DNA of 47,306 nucleotides from Lactiplantibacillus garii (GTDB lineage: Bacteria > Bacillota > Bacilli > Lactobacillales > Lactobacillaceae), in contig NZ_QWZQ01000024.1 of assembly GCF_003885105.1 (NCBI RefSeq), forward strand, positions 1-47,306. Direction: 5' to 3'. A program made the translations under genes and the position numbers. The notes under the pieces are model-generated. The model worked only from the letters and a program-made list of their open reading frames with translations. It did no database searches and was not told the DNA's origin. Position 1 is the stretch's first letter; every line of letters begins with the position of its first letter. Positions 22,996 through 32,068 of this stretch are shown here, one piece after another.

Positions 22996-23673
22996 TTAGG
23001 CGTGTTGGTTTGTTGCCGTCGGAACAAGTTCCTTGGCGTAGTCAACGACTTTAATTTGGTCGCCGTCCACGTCGATACGGGTGAGGCTGCCGTTCTTAGG
23101 ACCGCTGGTGATGTCGATTTCGGGGGCGAAGTGGGCCACCATGCTGCGAATGGTCGTACCGTGGGAGACGATTAACAACTTTTCGTGGTTGTCATGGTGA
23201 GCTTTAAGGTAGTCAAAGCCCTGGTTGAGCCGTTTCCAATAAGTGGCGTTGTCCTCGGCTTCGTGCCACGGGTCGATTGATTTCATCAAATCGCGACTTT
23301 CTTCGATACTGATCTTGGTTAGGAGGGCGTGAAGGCTGTTGACCCCGTACTTTTGCCCGACCAGTGACCAGGTTCGACTGGAATCGTCACCTTCGTAGTA
23401 ACCGTAAAATACTTCACGGAAATTCATGAGGGTGTTAAACGGCAAGGCGGTCAAACCGGCCGCTTGCTGAATGAGTTTGGCCGTATCAATGGCCCGTTTG
23501 GAGTCACTTGAATAGACGGCGTCAAACTTAGTGCCGGCGAGGGCCTTACCAACCTTAGTCGCGGTGCGCTTACCGTAATCGGTCAATGGTGAATCTGACC
23601 AGCCCTGCATCCGGTTGAACAGGTTAAAGTAGGTTTGCCCGTGACGAACAAAATAAATTGAAAATTGTGACAT
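22996..23673 (-). CDS. Histidine phosphatase family protein (phosphoglycerate mutase-like), copy B
   Basis: A 225-aa member of the phosphoglycerate mutase/histidine phosphatase superfamily. The phosphohistidine motif is FVRHGQT at residues 8-14, and the second catalytic His is in SHGTTIRS near residue 166. It is paralogous to the gene just upstream (same start, same RMQGW-SDSPLT pattern, same FREVFYGYYEGDD core), so the pair arose by tandem duplication. AAGGAGCG lies before the ATG, and only 20 nt separate the two genes. It probably dephosphorylates a small phosphoester; a glycolytic mutase role is unlikely for this branch. Confidence 0.82.
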   Translation of the reverse strand: MSQFSIYFVRHGQTYFNLFNRMQGWSDSPLTDYGKRTATKVGKALAGTKFDAVYSSDSKRAIDTAKLIQQAAGLTALPFNTLMNFREVFYGYYEGDDSSRTWSLVGQKYGVNSLHALLTKISIEESRDLMKSIDPWHEAEDNATYWKRLNQGFDYLKAHHDNHEKLLIVSHGTTIRSMVAHFAPEIDITSGPKNGSLTRIDVDGDQIKVVDYAKELVPTATNQHA

Positions 23674-23693
23674 TTTTAAAGTACGCTCCTTAC

Positions 23694-24350
23694 TTAGGCG
23701 AGGTGGTCTTTGCGACCAAAGTAGTCCAACGAAACGGTATCATCGGTCACCGTAAACTTAGTCACACTGCCGTTTTGGGGCCGGTCCGGTGACGTTAAGT
23801 TAGCAAATTTGGCGGCGATACTGTAGATAGTGTTACCGTGGCTTACTAGCAGCACCTTGTCGCCGTCTTTCTGGTTGGCACGCAGGGTATCGATCCCGCT
23901 GTTGACCCGTTCCCAGAATTCCGCGTTGTTTTCAGCCCGGTGGAAGGGGTCGGCTTCCTTACAGAAGTCCTTAGCCTTTTCGATGCCGTACTGGTCGATA
24001 ATGTCGGAAAGCGTTGGGGCGTTATGGGGGGCGCCGACTTCGAACCAGGTCTGCGACGTGTCGTCGCCCTCGAAGTAGCCGTAAAAGGCTTCCCGGAAAG
24101 CGGCCAGTGGTTGGACTTTCAGCTGCTCGTTACCACTGGCGGGCAGCATCAATTGGGCCGTGCGCATCGCGCGGGTCATGTCGCTGGCGTATGCGGCGTC
24201 GAAGTGAATCCCGTTCAGCATTTTACCGGCGTTGACCGCGTCGGTTTCACCGACCGTGGTTAGCGGTGAATCGCACCAGCCCTGCATCCGGCGGTACTTG
24301 TTGAAGTAGGTTTGTCCGTGTCGAATCATGTAAACGGAAAAAGTTGCCAT
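23694..24350 (-). CDS. Histidine phosphatase family protein (phosphoglycerate mutase-like), copy A
   Basis: A 218-aa paralogue of the following gene. The RHG motif is MIRHGQT at residues 8-14, the second His is in SHGNTIYS near 165, and the FREAFYGYFEGDDTSQTW core is shared. It ends NGSVTKFTVTDDTVSLDYFGRKDHLA in outline, the same C-terminus seen in the decayed copy at 21.7 kb. GAGGAG precedes ATG on the minus strand. It follows the antiporter gene by 68 nt, which holds a possible -10 (TAAAAT) but no terminator. The physiological substrate is not known. Confidence 0.82.
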   Translation of the reverse strand: MATFSVYMIRHGQTYFNKYRRMQGWCDSPLTTVGETDAVNAGKMLNGIHFDAAYASDMTRAMRTAQLMLPASGNEQLKVQPLAAFREAFYGYFEGDDTSQTWFEVGAPHNAPTLSDIIDQYGIEKAKDFCKEADPFHRAENNAEFWERVNSGIDTLRANQKDGDKVLLVSHGNTIYSIAAKFANLTSPDRPQNGSVTKFTVTDDTVSLDYFGRKDHLA

Positions 24351-24418
24351 TTTGAAACTCCTCTATTATTTTCTTGTACAATCACAATGGGTTCATTTTA
24401 CCATAAAAGCGGGGCGCA

Positions 24419-26275
24419 TCAGTTCGCCGTTGCTAACGCCTGGCGAATCCGCGGGGCGTCCTGTTTGGAACCGGTGAAAATTAGCCGGTCGCCGTACATG
24501 ATGGTGGTGTTCCCGTTTGGCACGATCAGCTTGCGGTTGCGGATCACCTGACTGATGGTGATATCCTTGGCAAAGGCCAGGTTTTTAATTTGAACGTTAG
24601 TGTACAGGTGGTTAACGACCCGGACTTCGTAAATGCTGTTTTCGGTATCGCGCAGCATTAACAAGGTCGATGGTGATTCAATCAGGGCCCGTAACAGGGT
24701 AATGTTGGCTTCCGGCGTGTTGTAAACTTCGACGCCGAGGTCCTTAAGTTCGTCCTCGTGTTCGTTGAGCACGTTGCGGTCTTCAAAGCGGACGATGATC
24801 CGTTTGACGCCGTAATCGTGGGCCGCTTTAGCCAGTTCGTAGTTCCGTTCGGCGTCGATGTGACCGAGTACCAAAATATCGGTGTCAAACACGCCGGCAT
24901 CGGCTAAGTCGGCCGCGGAAAAGTCTTCCATCAGGGTCACGGGTGCCTGGGAATGGTACGTTTTGTAGTTTTGCGGGTGGTTGGTGTACATCTGCACGTC
25001 GTACCAGCCCTTTTTAAGCTGCTGGGCAACTGGTACGGTACTCAGGTTGGCCCCGATAAAGTGGACCGCCGTTTTCACCAGGTCTTCCTTTTCTGCCGAG
25101 TAGAGCTTGTTAAAAATCAGCGGTGAAACGAGGCAGGTGACCAGTGCCGCTAATAGGAAAGCGCCGGATTGGGCGGTCGTGATGGTGTGCATGGACTTAG
25201 CAACCCGTAAAACGGCTAAGACCATTGTCATGGTGGTGGCGCTCAGCGCGGTTCCGGCGAGCGCGTTGGCCGTTTTAAAACGTAATTTGAGAACCCAGTA
25301 GGCGCCCAGCTTTGCAACCATGTAAGCCAAGAAAAATAGTGGAATCAAGAGTAACGTTTTTCCACTCGTTAGCAAGGTCCGCAGGTTTAAATCAACCCCG
25401 GTCGTGATGAAGAAGATTGGGATGAAAAAGCCGTAACCAATCGAGTCCAACCGTTCGCGGGTGCTCTCACTCGGTTGTAACAGTTTTAAGACGATCCCGG
25501 CCACGAACGCGCCGAGGATGTTTTCAGCTCCGACCGATTCGGCGACCGTGACCATCGTCACAATTAGAAAAAACGCCAAGCGAATGTCTAACTGTGTCGT
25601 TGACTTATTGATGTTTTGGTAGAAGCGGAAAAACGGTTTGAAGCGTAATAGTAGTACGGCGGCGACCGCTAAAATTAATAGTAGTAACCATAAACTTTTT
25701 GAGTCACTACCGAAGACCGAGGCGTAGAGGGTCAGCCCCATCATCGGGACGAGTTCCCCAAAGACCCCGATCAGCAGGATAGTTTGTCCAAAGGCCTTAC
25801 TAAGCAGTTCCTTTTCCTTTAAGGCGGCGATCACGATACCGAGTGAGATCGTTCCAAACAGGATCGTCGCCAACCAGAAGTCGCTGAATAAGCCGCTCAC
25901 TTTAAAGGCGGCCGCTAGGAGTAAGGATAAAACGACGACGGTCGCGTACGCGTAGACGGATAAACGAACCGGCGAGTACTTGGGTAAGTTGACGGCGTTT
26001 TTTTGTTCCAACGGCGTCAGCGCCGTCCGACGTTTTTTGAATAAACTAAAGTCAATTTCCAGCCCGCTGAGAAACAGCAGGACGATCACGCCAATCGTGG
26101 AGAGCTGTGAAATGGCGTCGGTCGTATTGACGAAGTTAAAAACGCTTGGTCCTAAAATGATACCGACGATGATTTCCATGACCGCCGTTGGGAGGCTGCT
26201 GATTTTGAACTTCGCCATGACCAGCGGAATCAGCAGGGCGGCAAATAAAATGATGACTAGTGAAACTTGATCCAT
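24419..26275 (-). CDS. Cation:proton antiporter, CPA2 family (KefB/Na+-H+ exchanger type) with TrkA domains
   Basis: 618 aa. The first ~390 residues hold about twelve helices of the Na+/H+ exchanger domain, including LFLSGLEIDF near 69 and an AFVAGIVLKLL helix near 255. A cytoplasmic half follows: a RCK/TrkA-N-like domain (about 400-525, HIDAERNYELAKAAHDYGVKRIIVRF) and a TrkA-C domain at the end (IKNLAFAKDITISQVIRNRKLIVPNG). Such proteins exchange K+ or Na+ for H+ in pH or osmotic balance, gated by nucleotides. The canonical glycine-rich dinucleotide motif of the RCK domain is weak here. It starts 18 nt after the GrpB-NUDIX gene. Confidence 0.88.
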   Translation of the reverse strand: MDQVSLVIILFAALLIPLVMAKFKISSLPTAVMEIIVGIILGPSVFNFVNTTDAISQLSTIGVIVLLFLSGLEIDFSLFKKRRTALTPLEQKNAVNLPKYSPVRLSVYAYATVVVLSLLLAAAFKVSGLFSDFWLATILFGTISLGIVIAALKEKELLSKAFGQTILLIGVFGELVPMMGLTLYASVFGSDSKSLWLLLLILAVAAVLLLRFKPFFRFYQNINKSTTQLDIRLAFFLIVTMVTVAESVGAENILGAFVAGIVLKLLQPSESTRERLDSIGYGFFIPIFFITTGVDLNLRTLLTSGKTLLLIPLFFLAYMVAKLGAYWVLKLRFKTANALAGTALSATTMTMVLAVLRVAKSMHTITTAQSGAFLLAALVTCLVSPLIFNKLYSAEKEDLVKTAVHFIGANLSTVPVAQQLKKGWYDVQMYTNHPQNYKTYHSQAPVTLMEDFSAADLADAGVFDTDILVLGHIDAERNYELAKAAHDYGVKRIIVRFEDRNVLNEHEDELKDLGVEVYNTPEANITLLRALIESPSTLLMLRDTENSIYEVRVVNHLYTNVQIKNLAFAKDITISQVIRNRKLIVPNGNTTIMYGDRLIFTGSKQDAPRIRQALATAN

Positions 26276-26293
26276 AAATAATTCCTCGATTCG

Positions 26294-27235
26294 TTAATAG
26301 ACGCGTAACTGGTTGTCGTCAAAGCCCCAGAAGGCTTCGTTTAAATGGGGGTCGGTAAAGACTTTTAACACGGCGTCGATCCCGGGGGCCATTTTTGCCG
26401 GCGTCAGGGCGCTGAGGGGGTGCCAACTAATCGCTCCTTCGTAGGAACCCGCCAAGAGTTCTCCGCTGTAGTCGTTTGTGGTGTACAGGGTCCCGAGTGA
26501 AACGTCGCCCTGGTCATTTTCGACCCAGGTGACCGTGCCGACCAGTTTGAGTTGGTTAACGGTTAGCCCGGTCTCTTCCAAAACTTCGCGGCGCATGGCG
26601 GCGACTTGGGACTCCCCGCGGTCAACGTGGCCACCGGGGAAGGTTAATCCGGACCATTGGGCGTCGATTTTATTTTCAACGACGACTTCGCCGGTTTGCG
26701 GGTTGGTGATCAGGCACATGTTGACCAACTCGGCGCGGACGGTGCGGTCGTGGTGTTCGTGCTGGTCCTTGGTACTAAGCCAGTCGCGGGCCTTGTCGTT
26801 AATACTGGCCATGAAAGCCGCCTTAGTTTGTAAGTAGCTGGCGGCGTCTTGCGCGGCGGTCTGCCGAATGGCGGTGTACTTGCGGCCGTCCGTGCGGTGG
26901 GCGTTTAAGTAGTCACGGAAAGTCAGGTACTGCTGATAAGCGGCTTCGTTAGTCAAAATGATCAGGTGAACGGTGACGCCGTCCAGGCTAGCTTGGTAAG
27001 TATGCGGAGCGTTAGCCACCGGGGTCAGGTTAAGCTGGTTAACCACGGTCACCGCGTCAGTTACAAGCAGTGCCAGGTCGATGGTTGGTCGGGCGAGCAC
27101 TTGCGGCATGGCGGTACTACCGACGTGACTGCTTGCCAGTAAGTTGGCCGCGAGCGTAGTTTTTAAGCGGGTCAGTAGCCGGCTGGCGGTTGCGCGCCAC
27201 GCCGACTGATAAGAAACGAGTTCAACGGTTTGCAT
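26294..27235 (-). CDS. GrpB-NUDIX fusion protein
   Basis: 313 aa with two unrelated domains. Residues 1-165 are a GrpB (UPF0157) domain, a nucleotidyltransferase-like fold, with SSHVGSTAMPQVLARPTIDLAL near 36 and FRDYLNAHRTDGRKYTAIR near 105. Residues 170-313 are a NUDIX hydrolase with a full box: G-HVDRG-E-SQVAAMR-RE-VLEE-TGL. The NUDIX half resembles 8-oxo-dGTP diphosphatases. ATG 27235 is chosen because GGAGG precedes it at 8 nt; the upstream TTG at 27250 overlaps that site. The fusion suggests that both activities act on one nucleotide pathway. It leads the operon with the antiporter and the two phosphatases. Confidence 0.85.
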   Translation of the reverse strand: MQTVELVSYQSAWRATASRLLTRLKTTLAANLLASSHVGSTAMPQVLARPTIDLALLVTDAVTVVNQLNLTPVANAPHTYQASLDGVTVHLIILTNEAAYQQYLTFRDYLNAHRTDGRKYTAIRQTAAQDAASYLQTKAAFMASINDKARDWLSTKDQHEHHDRTVRAELVNMCLITNPQTGEVVVENKIDAQWSGLTFPGGHVDRGESQVAAMRREVLEETGLTVNQLKLVGTVTWVENDQGDVSLGTLYTTNDYSGELLAGSYEGAISWHPLSALTPAKMAPGIDAVLKVFTDPHLNEAFWGFDDNQLRVY

Positions 27236-27413
27236 AGTTTTTTCCTCCAAGTATTTCCAGTTGAAAGGTTACACTTTTTGACGGTTTTTGAAAAGGAATA
27301 ACCCACTTTCATAGTCGAATCGGGTGGTCAAAATAATTCGGCGTTAAATTGTAGTAGTCTAAAGCCGGTAAAAGCGGTATATTAAGACAATACGATGAAG
27401 GGAGGCCCGTTAA

Positions 27414-27530
27414 ATGCGTAATAATCCCGACTGGATTCGCTGGACGAATCGTATCATGCACACCTTTTTGGTACTGGTAACGGCGGTGGTTGCCGTTGCT
27501 TGGGTGATGAGCTTACTAGCGGAACCTTAG
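27414..27530 (+). CDS. Small single-span membrane protein (38 aa)
   Basis: This short ORF encodes a Trp-rich polar start (MRNNPDWIRWTNRIM), one hydrophobic helix of about 20 residues and a four-residue tail. GGGAGG (27400-27405) is perfectly placed 8 nt before ATG, and a hairpin terminator follows 55 nt later. That is good evidence for a real gene. No family is recognised. The rest of the region 27251-27661 holds only this gene and the terminator. Confidence 0.55.
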   Translation: MRNNPDWIRWTNRIMHTFLVLVTAVVAVAWVMSLLAEP

Positions 27531-27585
27531 GGAGGGACGGGGAAACCGGCGTGCGGGGCGTTGGCGTCACTACATATTGAAACGC

Positions 27586-27620
27586 AAAGGGACGACTACC
27601 GGCTGGCAGTCGTCCCTTTT
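27586..27620. terminator. Bidirectional terminator
   Basis: AAAGGGACGACT pairs with AGTCGTCCCTTT, with a short loop containing CGG/CTG; followed by TTTT. It lies between the 38-aa gene and convergent dedA. Confidence 0.85.
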
Positions 27621-27661
27621 GCTATCTATAATTGAACGTTTAATTACCGTGCGCTGGTAAC

Positions 27662-28297
27662 TTATGCTAACCGGCGCCGCAGGGTTTTGATCAGGGCAAT
27701 CAGGAGCGCCGGAACCAGCGCGGCGGCCATGATGGCGAGAAAGCAGAGCGACAGGTGGGCCTGAACGAAGCTGATCGACCCGAAAAAGTAGCCGAGTGAG
27801 CAGCCAACGCTGACCCAGATCCCCACGCCCAGCAGGTTCCAAGCGGCAAACGTGGGTTGCGGCATCTTGGACGCGCCGGCACTTAGGGGCACGAAGGTCC
27901 GAATCAGCGGTACGAAGCGGCCAAACATCACGGCCTTGCTCCCGTACTTGGCAAAAAAGTCCTGAGCCCGGGCCTGTTTGTCCGGCGGTAAGTGCCGTTG
28001 CATCCAGGGCAGGCGAATCAGGTGGCGGCCAATTTCAAAGTTAACGGTATCACCGATCACCGCGGCCACGAAGAAGACCGGCACTAGGATTTGAATGCTT
28101 AGGGTAGCGCCGTGCGTGGCGGCCATCGTGCTTGCCAGAAAAATTAGTGATTCACCGGGTAAAAACGGGAAGACGACCATGCCGGTTTCGAGGAAGATGA
28201 CCGCGAAGAGCAGGATGTAACTCCAGTTGCCCAGGGTAGTTAGTAGCGGAACGATGAACTGTTCCAAGTGGGTCAAAATCGTGATTAAATTGGTCAA
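27662..28297 (-). CDS. DedA family membrane protein
   Basis: A membrane protein of about 211 aa of the DedA/VTT family, thought to flip or transport phospholipids such as undecaprenyl phosphate or phosphatidylethanolamine using the proton gradient. Marks are FPFLPGESLIFLAS near residue 42 and GRFVPLIRTFVPLSAGASKM near 125, which contains the conserved arginines. TTG 28297 is preferred as start because AGGGGGTG lies 7 nt upstream; the longer start at GTG 28306 overlaps that Shine-Dalgarno. It is a single-gene unit. Confidence 0.87.
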   Translation of the reverse strand: MTNLITILTHLEQFIVPLLTTLGNWSYILLFAVIFLETGMVVFPFLPGESLIFLASTMAATHGATLSIQILVPVFFVAAVIGDTVNFEIGRHLIRLPWMQRHLPPDKQARAQDFFAKYGSKAVMFGRFVPLIRTFVPLSAGASKMPQPTFAAWNLLGVGIWVSVGCSLGYFFGSISFVQAHLSLCFLAIMAAALVPALLIALIKTLRRRLA

Positions 28298-28477
28298 CGC
28301 CGACACCCCCTAAATAAAGTTAAGCTTATTTTAGTCGGAACTTTTTGTAAAAACTAGCGTAATTAAGCAGATTTAACAACTTTAAGCGAATCGTAACCTT
28401 GATCACTGAATGGTAACCAAATGTTCAAACAAGCTTAGCGCTTAATTTGAAAAAAGTGGGGCTGAACGGGTTATTAA

Positions 28478-28506
28478 TTGAGTCGGGGCGCGGATAGTGC
28501 TAAAAT
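28478..28506 (+). promoter_or_regulatory. Promoter of helD
   Basis: -35 TTGAGT (28478-28483), 17-bp spacer, -10 TAAAAT (28501-28506) with a TGC extension. The 170 bp between this and the dedA start show nothing else I can name. Confidence 0.65.
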
Positions 28507-28539
28507 TATTGTTCGATATTTAGGAATGGAGGGCGTTTC

Positions 28540-30846
28540 ATGGCTAAGTCAATTAAGGCTTTTGAACAGGAGCACTTAGATCACGTGGTTGCAAAAATTA
28601 AGGTGGCTGAGGATCAGCAAAGCCAAACCATCGCGCGCTCGGAGAAGGACCAGGCGGACATCAAAACCAACTTCTATAACGACGTCAACATTAAGACCGA
28701 CAGTTATGAAGGAATGATGGAAACCGGCTTGTCCGTGCGCCAGCAACAACAGATGCTGGACGAGCGGCAGAATAGTTGGCAACACGCGACTAAGCAGTTA
28801 TCAACTTTAAAGAAGCTGGAGAAAAACGCCTACTTTGCGCGCTTGGATTTCCACGAAGCCGGTGAGCCAAAGACCGAAACGATTTATATCGGTCTGAGTT
28901 CGTTTTCCGACACGCCGGACCACTTTTTGATCTACGACTGGCGGGCGCCCATTTCCAGTATTTATTACGACGGTGGGCTCGGTAACGTGACTTACCAAAC
29001 GCCGGACGGACCCCAATCGGTCAACGTGAAGCTAAAGCGCCAACTGATGATCGAAGACGGTCAAATCGTGACGGTTTACGATACCGACGAAGCGGTCGGG
29101 GACTCGATGTTGTTGGAAGTCCTCGATGAAAAGTCGGACGTCAAGATGAAGAGCATCGTCACGACCATTCAAAAGGAACAAAACACGATAATCCGCGACA
29201 CCAGTTCCGACCTGCTGTTTGTTCAGGGCGCGGCCGGTTCCGGGAAAACGTCGTCGGTCCTGCAACGGGTCGCGTACTTGCTGTACCGGTACCGGGGCAA
29301 CTTAACGGCCGGGCAAGTAATCCTGTTTTCACCGAACCAATTGTTTAACGACTATATTAACCAAGTGTTGCCGGAATTAGGCGAACAAAACATGGTCCAA
29401 ATGACCTATTACCAGTACGCGTCGTACCGCTTACCGCGGATGAAGGTCGAAACCTTACAACAACGCTTTGAAACTGAAAATACGCCGGCGATGGCGAAAA
29501 TCACCAAATTGGAAGGCAGCTTAGCCTTCTTTAAAGCGGTCACGACGTACGGTGCCCACTTGGAACAAGCCGACATGCGGTTCCGTAACATCACCTTAAA
29601 CGACGAAGTCATCATTCCGCGTGAAAAAATTAAGGAAATCTACTATTCATTTAACGAAAACTACCACTTAGGTAACCGGTTGTCGGCGACTAAGGAAAGT
29701 TTAATTAAAATTCTAAACCGGAAAGTGGAAAGCGAAATGCGGACCAAGTGGGTCGAAGAGACCGTTCAAGACTTATCCCGGGAAGAAATCAACCAGTTCT
29801 ATGGCAACCAACCGCGGGAATTTAAGAACGGTGATCAGGAATTCAAGTTCCTGGCCCGTAAAATTGTGATGCAGCGGCTGGGTAAGGCCCGTACGCAAAT
29901 CGTCCGCAACCGTTTCTTGAGCATTAACTTGCAATACGCCCACTTCTTGCGGGAAGTGCCGAAAATTTTGAACTTGGATAAGTACGGCATTACCAAGGAT
30001 GAATGGGCCGCGGCGGTCGACCAGAAATTGGAGAGCATTAAGGAGCGCCACATTTCCTTGACCACCGTGTCCGCCTACATGTACTTGCACGACTTAATGA
30101 CCGGGAAGAAGGGCCAACGCGACATCCGCTTCGTTTTCTTGGATGAGATCCAGGACTACAATGCCTTCCAGTTAGCCTTCTTAAAATTCAGTTTCCCGAA
30201 CGCCCGCTTTACGATGCTTGGCGACTTGAACCAGGCCATCTTTACGAAGGAAAACAGCCACACCTTGATTGGTGAACTGGAAACCTTGTTTGACCCGGAA
30301 AAGACCCGGGTCGTTCAACTGACCAAGTCGTACCGTTCGACCCAGCAGATCACCGACTTCACCAAGGAGATCCTGGTCAACGGGGAAGCCGTGACCGCCT
30401 TTGACCGGCAAGGCGACCTGCCTAACGTAGCGGTGACACCGGACTTCGAAACGGCCGTGGATCAGGTAGTCGATCAATTGGCAATGAACGATTCCGACCG
30501 CGACACCACTGCCATCATTGGTAAAACGCTGGCGGAATGTGAACGGCTGACGGACGCCCTGCAGGCGCGGGGAGAAAAGGTCACGCTGATTCGGACCGAA
30601 AATCAGCGGTTAGCGCCCGGCGTGATCGTGGTGCCGTCCTTCCTCGCTAAGGGGTTGGAATTTGACGCGGTCATCGTTTGGAACGCCAATGCCGATAACT
30701 ACCACCAAGAAGACGAGCGGCAGTTACTTTATACGATCTGTTCACGTGCGATGCACGAATTGACCATCGTGGCGGTTGGTGAATTGTCGCCACTACTGAG
30801 TCGAATTAAGCCAGAATTGTATACCATTAACAAAACAACCGTTTAA
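28540..30846 (+). CDS. helD: RNA polymerase recycling motor HelD (UvrD/Rep-like ATPase)
   Basis: A 768-aa superfamily 1 ATPase that pulls stalled RNA polymerase off DNA. The N-terminal helical arm (residues 1-90, rich in Gln/Lys/Asp) is the part that enters the secondary channel in Bacillus HelD. The motor has Walker A QGAAGSGKTSSV near residue 230, DEIQDY (Walker B/motif II) near 531, GDLNQAIF (motif III) near 561 and AKGLEFDAVIVWNA (motif V) near 705. The length is close to Bacillus HelD. GGAGGG lies upstream of ATG 28540. It is monocistronic, with its own promoter and terminator. Confidence 0.92.
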   Translation: MAKSIKAFEQEHLDHVVAKIKVAEDQQSQTIARSEKDQADIKTNFYNDVNIKTDSYEGMMETGLSVRQQQQMLDERQNSWQHATKQLSTLKKLEKNAYFARLDFHEAGEPKTETIYIGLSSFSDTPDHFLIYDWRAPISSIYYDGGLGNVTYQTPDGPQSVNVKLKRQLMIEDGQIVTVYDTDEAVGDSMLLEVLDEKSDVKMKSIVTTIQKEQNTIIRDTSSDLLFVQGAAGSGKTSSVLQRVAYLLYRYRGNLTAGQVILFSPNQLFNDYINQVLPELGEQNMVQMTYYQYASYRLPRMKVETLQQRFETENTPAMAKITKLEGSLAFFKAVTTYGAHLEQADMRFRNITLNDEVIIPREKIKEIYYSFNENYHLGNRLSATKESLIKILNRKVESEMRTKWVEETVQDLSREEINQFYGNQPREFKNGDQEFKFLARKIVMQRLGKARTQIVRNRFLSINLQYAHFLREVPKILNLDKYGITKDEWAAAVDQKLESIKERHISLTTVSAYMYLHDLMTGKKGQRDIRFVFLDEIQDYNAFQLAFLKFSFPNARFTMLGDLNQAIFTKENSHTLIGELETLFDPEKTRVVQLTKSYRSTQQITDFTKEILVNGEAVTAFDRQGDLPNVAVTPDFETAVDQVVDQLAMNDSDRDTTAIIGKTLAECERLTDALQARGEKVTLIRTENQRLAPGVIVVPSFLAKGLEFDAVIVWNANADNYHQEDERQLLYTICSRAMHELTIVAVGELSPLLSRIKPELYTINKTTV

Positions 30847-30854
30847 GCGTAAAA

Positions 30855-30887
30855 GTCCCGTCACCCTCGTGGTTGGCGGGATTTTTT
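30855..30887 (+). terminator. Terminator of helD
   Basis: TCCCG...CGGGA stem with an inner CAC/GTG pairing, followed by six Ts. Confidence 0.8.
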
Positions 30888-30962
30888 AGCACCTAAAATT
30901 ACCGACAAATTGAGGGAATTGTCGATAGTAATCGGGAATGAATTGTGATATTCTTAACAAAA

Positions 30963-30976
30963 TGGAACCGATTACA
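30963..30976 (+). promoter_or_regulatory. Candidate cre site before the FabK/NMO-like gene
   Basis: TGGAACCGATTACA fits the cre pattern TGNAANCGNNNNCA at every fixed position. It lies only 5 nt before the Shine-Dalgarno (AGGAGG), inside the probable leader, where CcpA would act as a roadblock. Confidence 0.55.
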
Positions 30977-30994
30977 TATTAGGAGGAATGAACC

Positions 30995-31921
30995 ATGACA
31001 ATCACTGAAATGTTAGGAATCCAGTACCCATTATTTTCCGGTGCGATGATGCACATCGCCAATCACAAGCTGGTCGGCGCGGTGTCGGAAGCGGGCGGTC
31101 TCGGAATTTTAGCCTCCGCCGGGTTGACCGCCGATGAATTACGGGTGGAAATCGTCAAGACCCGTGAACTGACGGACAAACCGTTTGGCGTCAACTTAAT
31201 GCTGCAAATGAAGAACTGTCCCGAATTAGCGCAGGTCATCATTGACGAGGGCGTTAAGGTCGTTACGACCGGCGCGGGTAACCCGGCGTCCTACATCGGC
31301 CCGTTACACGCGGCCGGCATTAAAGTGATCCCGGTGATTGCTTCGGTACACCACGCCCTTAAAATGACCGCGGCCGGGGCCGACGCGGTGGTCGCGGAAG
31401 GCCAGGAATCCGGTGGGCACATTGGTCAAACGTCAACGATGGCGCTGTTACCACAAGTGGTCGACGCGGTGGACATTCCGGTGATCGGTGCTGGCGGCGT
31501 GGGTGACGGCCGTTCCGTGGCCGCGATGTTCGCGTTGGGCGCATCCGGAGTGCAATGCGGTACGATCTTCCTAACCGCGGCCGAATGCCCAGTGGCGGAC
31601 GCCTACAAGCAGCGCGTTTTAGCTGCCAGTGACACGGATACCATCGTGACCGGCCGCGCGCACCGCGATCCGGTCCGGGCCCTGCGTAACCCGATGTTGG
31701 AACACTACCTCCAGTTAGAACGGGCGGCCGCGCCGGTCAGCGAGTTAAAGACTTTGGCGGACGGTTCCTTTGAACGGGCAGTCGATCACGGCGACGTGGA
31801 CGGCGGGACGCCGATGGCCGGGGAAGTCGCCGGGATGTTTACCCAGATTCGACCAGCCAAGGAAATCATCGAAACGTTGTTCAGCCAGGCTAACCAGGTT
31901 GCAGCTAGCTTAACGGTTTGA
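30995..31921 (+). CDS. FMN-dependent enoyl-ACP reductase II / nitronate monooxygenase family enzyme
   Basis: A 308-aa TIM-barrel flavoprotein. The start (LGIQYPLFSGAMMHIANHKLVGAVSEAGGLGIL) and the FMN/catalytic loop EGQESGGHIGQTSTMALLPQVVDAV near residue 134, followed by IGAGGVGDGR, are shared by FabK and nitronate monooxygenases. FabK reduces enoyl-ACP in fatty-acid synthesis but usually sits in a fab operon. This gene stands alone behind a cre-like box, so a nitronate-detoxifying or other oxidoreductase role is equally possible. TTAGGAGG precedes ATG. Confidence 0.82.
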   Translation: MTITEMLGIQYPLFSGAMMHIANHKLVGAVSEAGGLGILASAGLTADELRVEIVKTRELTDKPFGVNLMLQMKNCPELAQVIIDEGVKVVTTGAGNPASYIGPLHAAGIKVIPVIASVHHALKMTAAGADAVVAEGQESGGHIGQTSTMALLPQVVDAVDIPVIGAGGVGDGRSVAAMFALGASGVQCGTIFLTAAECPVADAYKQRVLAASDTDTIVTGRAHRDPVRALRNPMLEHYLQLERAAAPVSELKTLADGSFERAVDHGDVDGGTPMAGEVAGMFTQIRPAKEIIETLFSQANQVAASLTV

Positions 31922-31936
31922 GGAAAACCAACGAGT

Positions 31937-31980
31937 AAACGGCCCGCTATTCTGAGACTCAGGATAAGGGCCGTTTTTCT
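31937..31980 (+). terminator. Terminator after the FabK/NMO-like gene
   Basis: AAACGGCCC pairs with GGGCCGTTT, with an inner CTGA/CAGG-type arm, and five Ts follow. Confidence 0.85.
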
Positions 31981-32068
31981 GTGGACCGAAGAGTTGGGTT
32001 ACAAATTTGAGAAGCGGTGCGCAACCGTTTTTTATCAGTAATTCATAGACGGCAGAAATGTCACTTTT

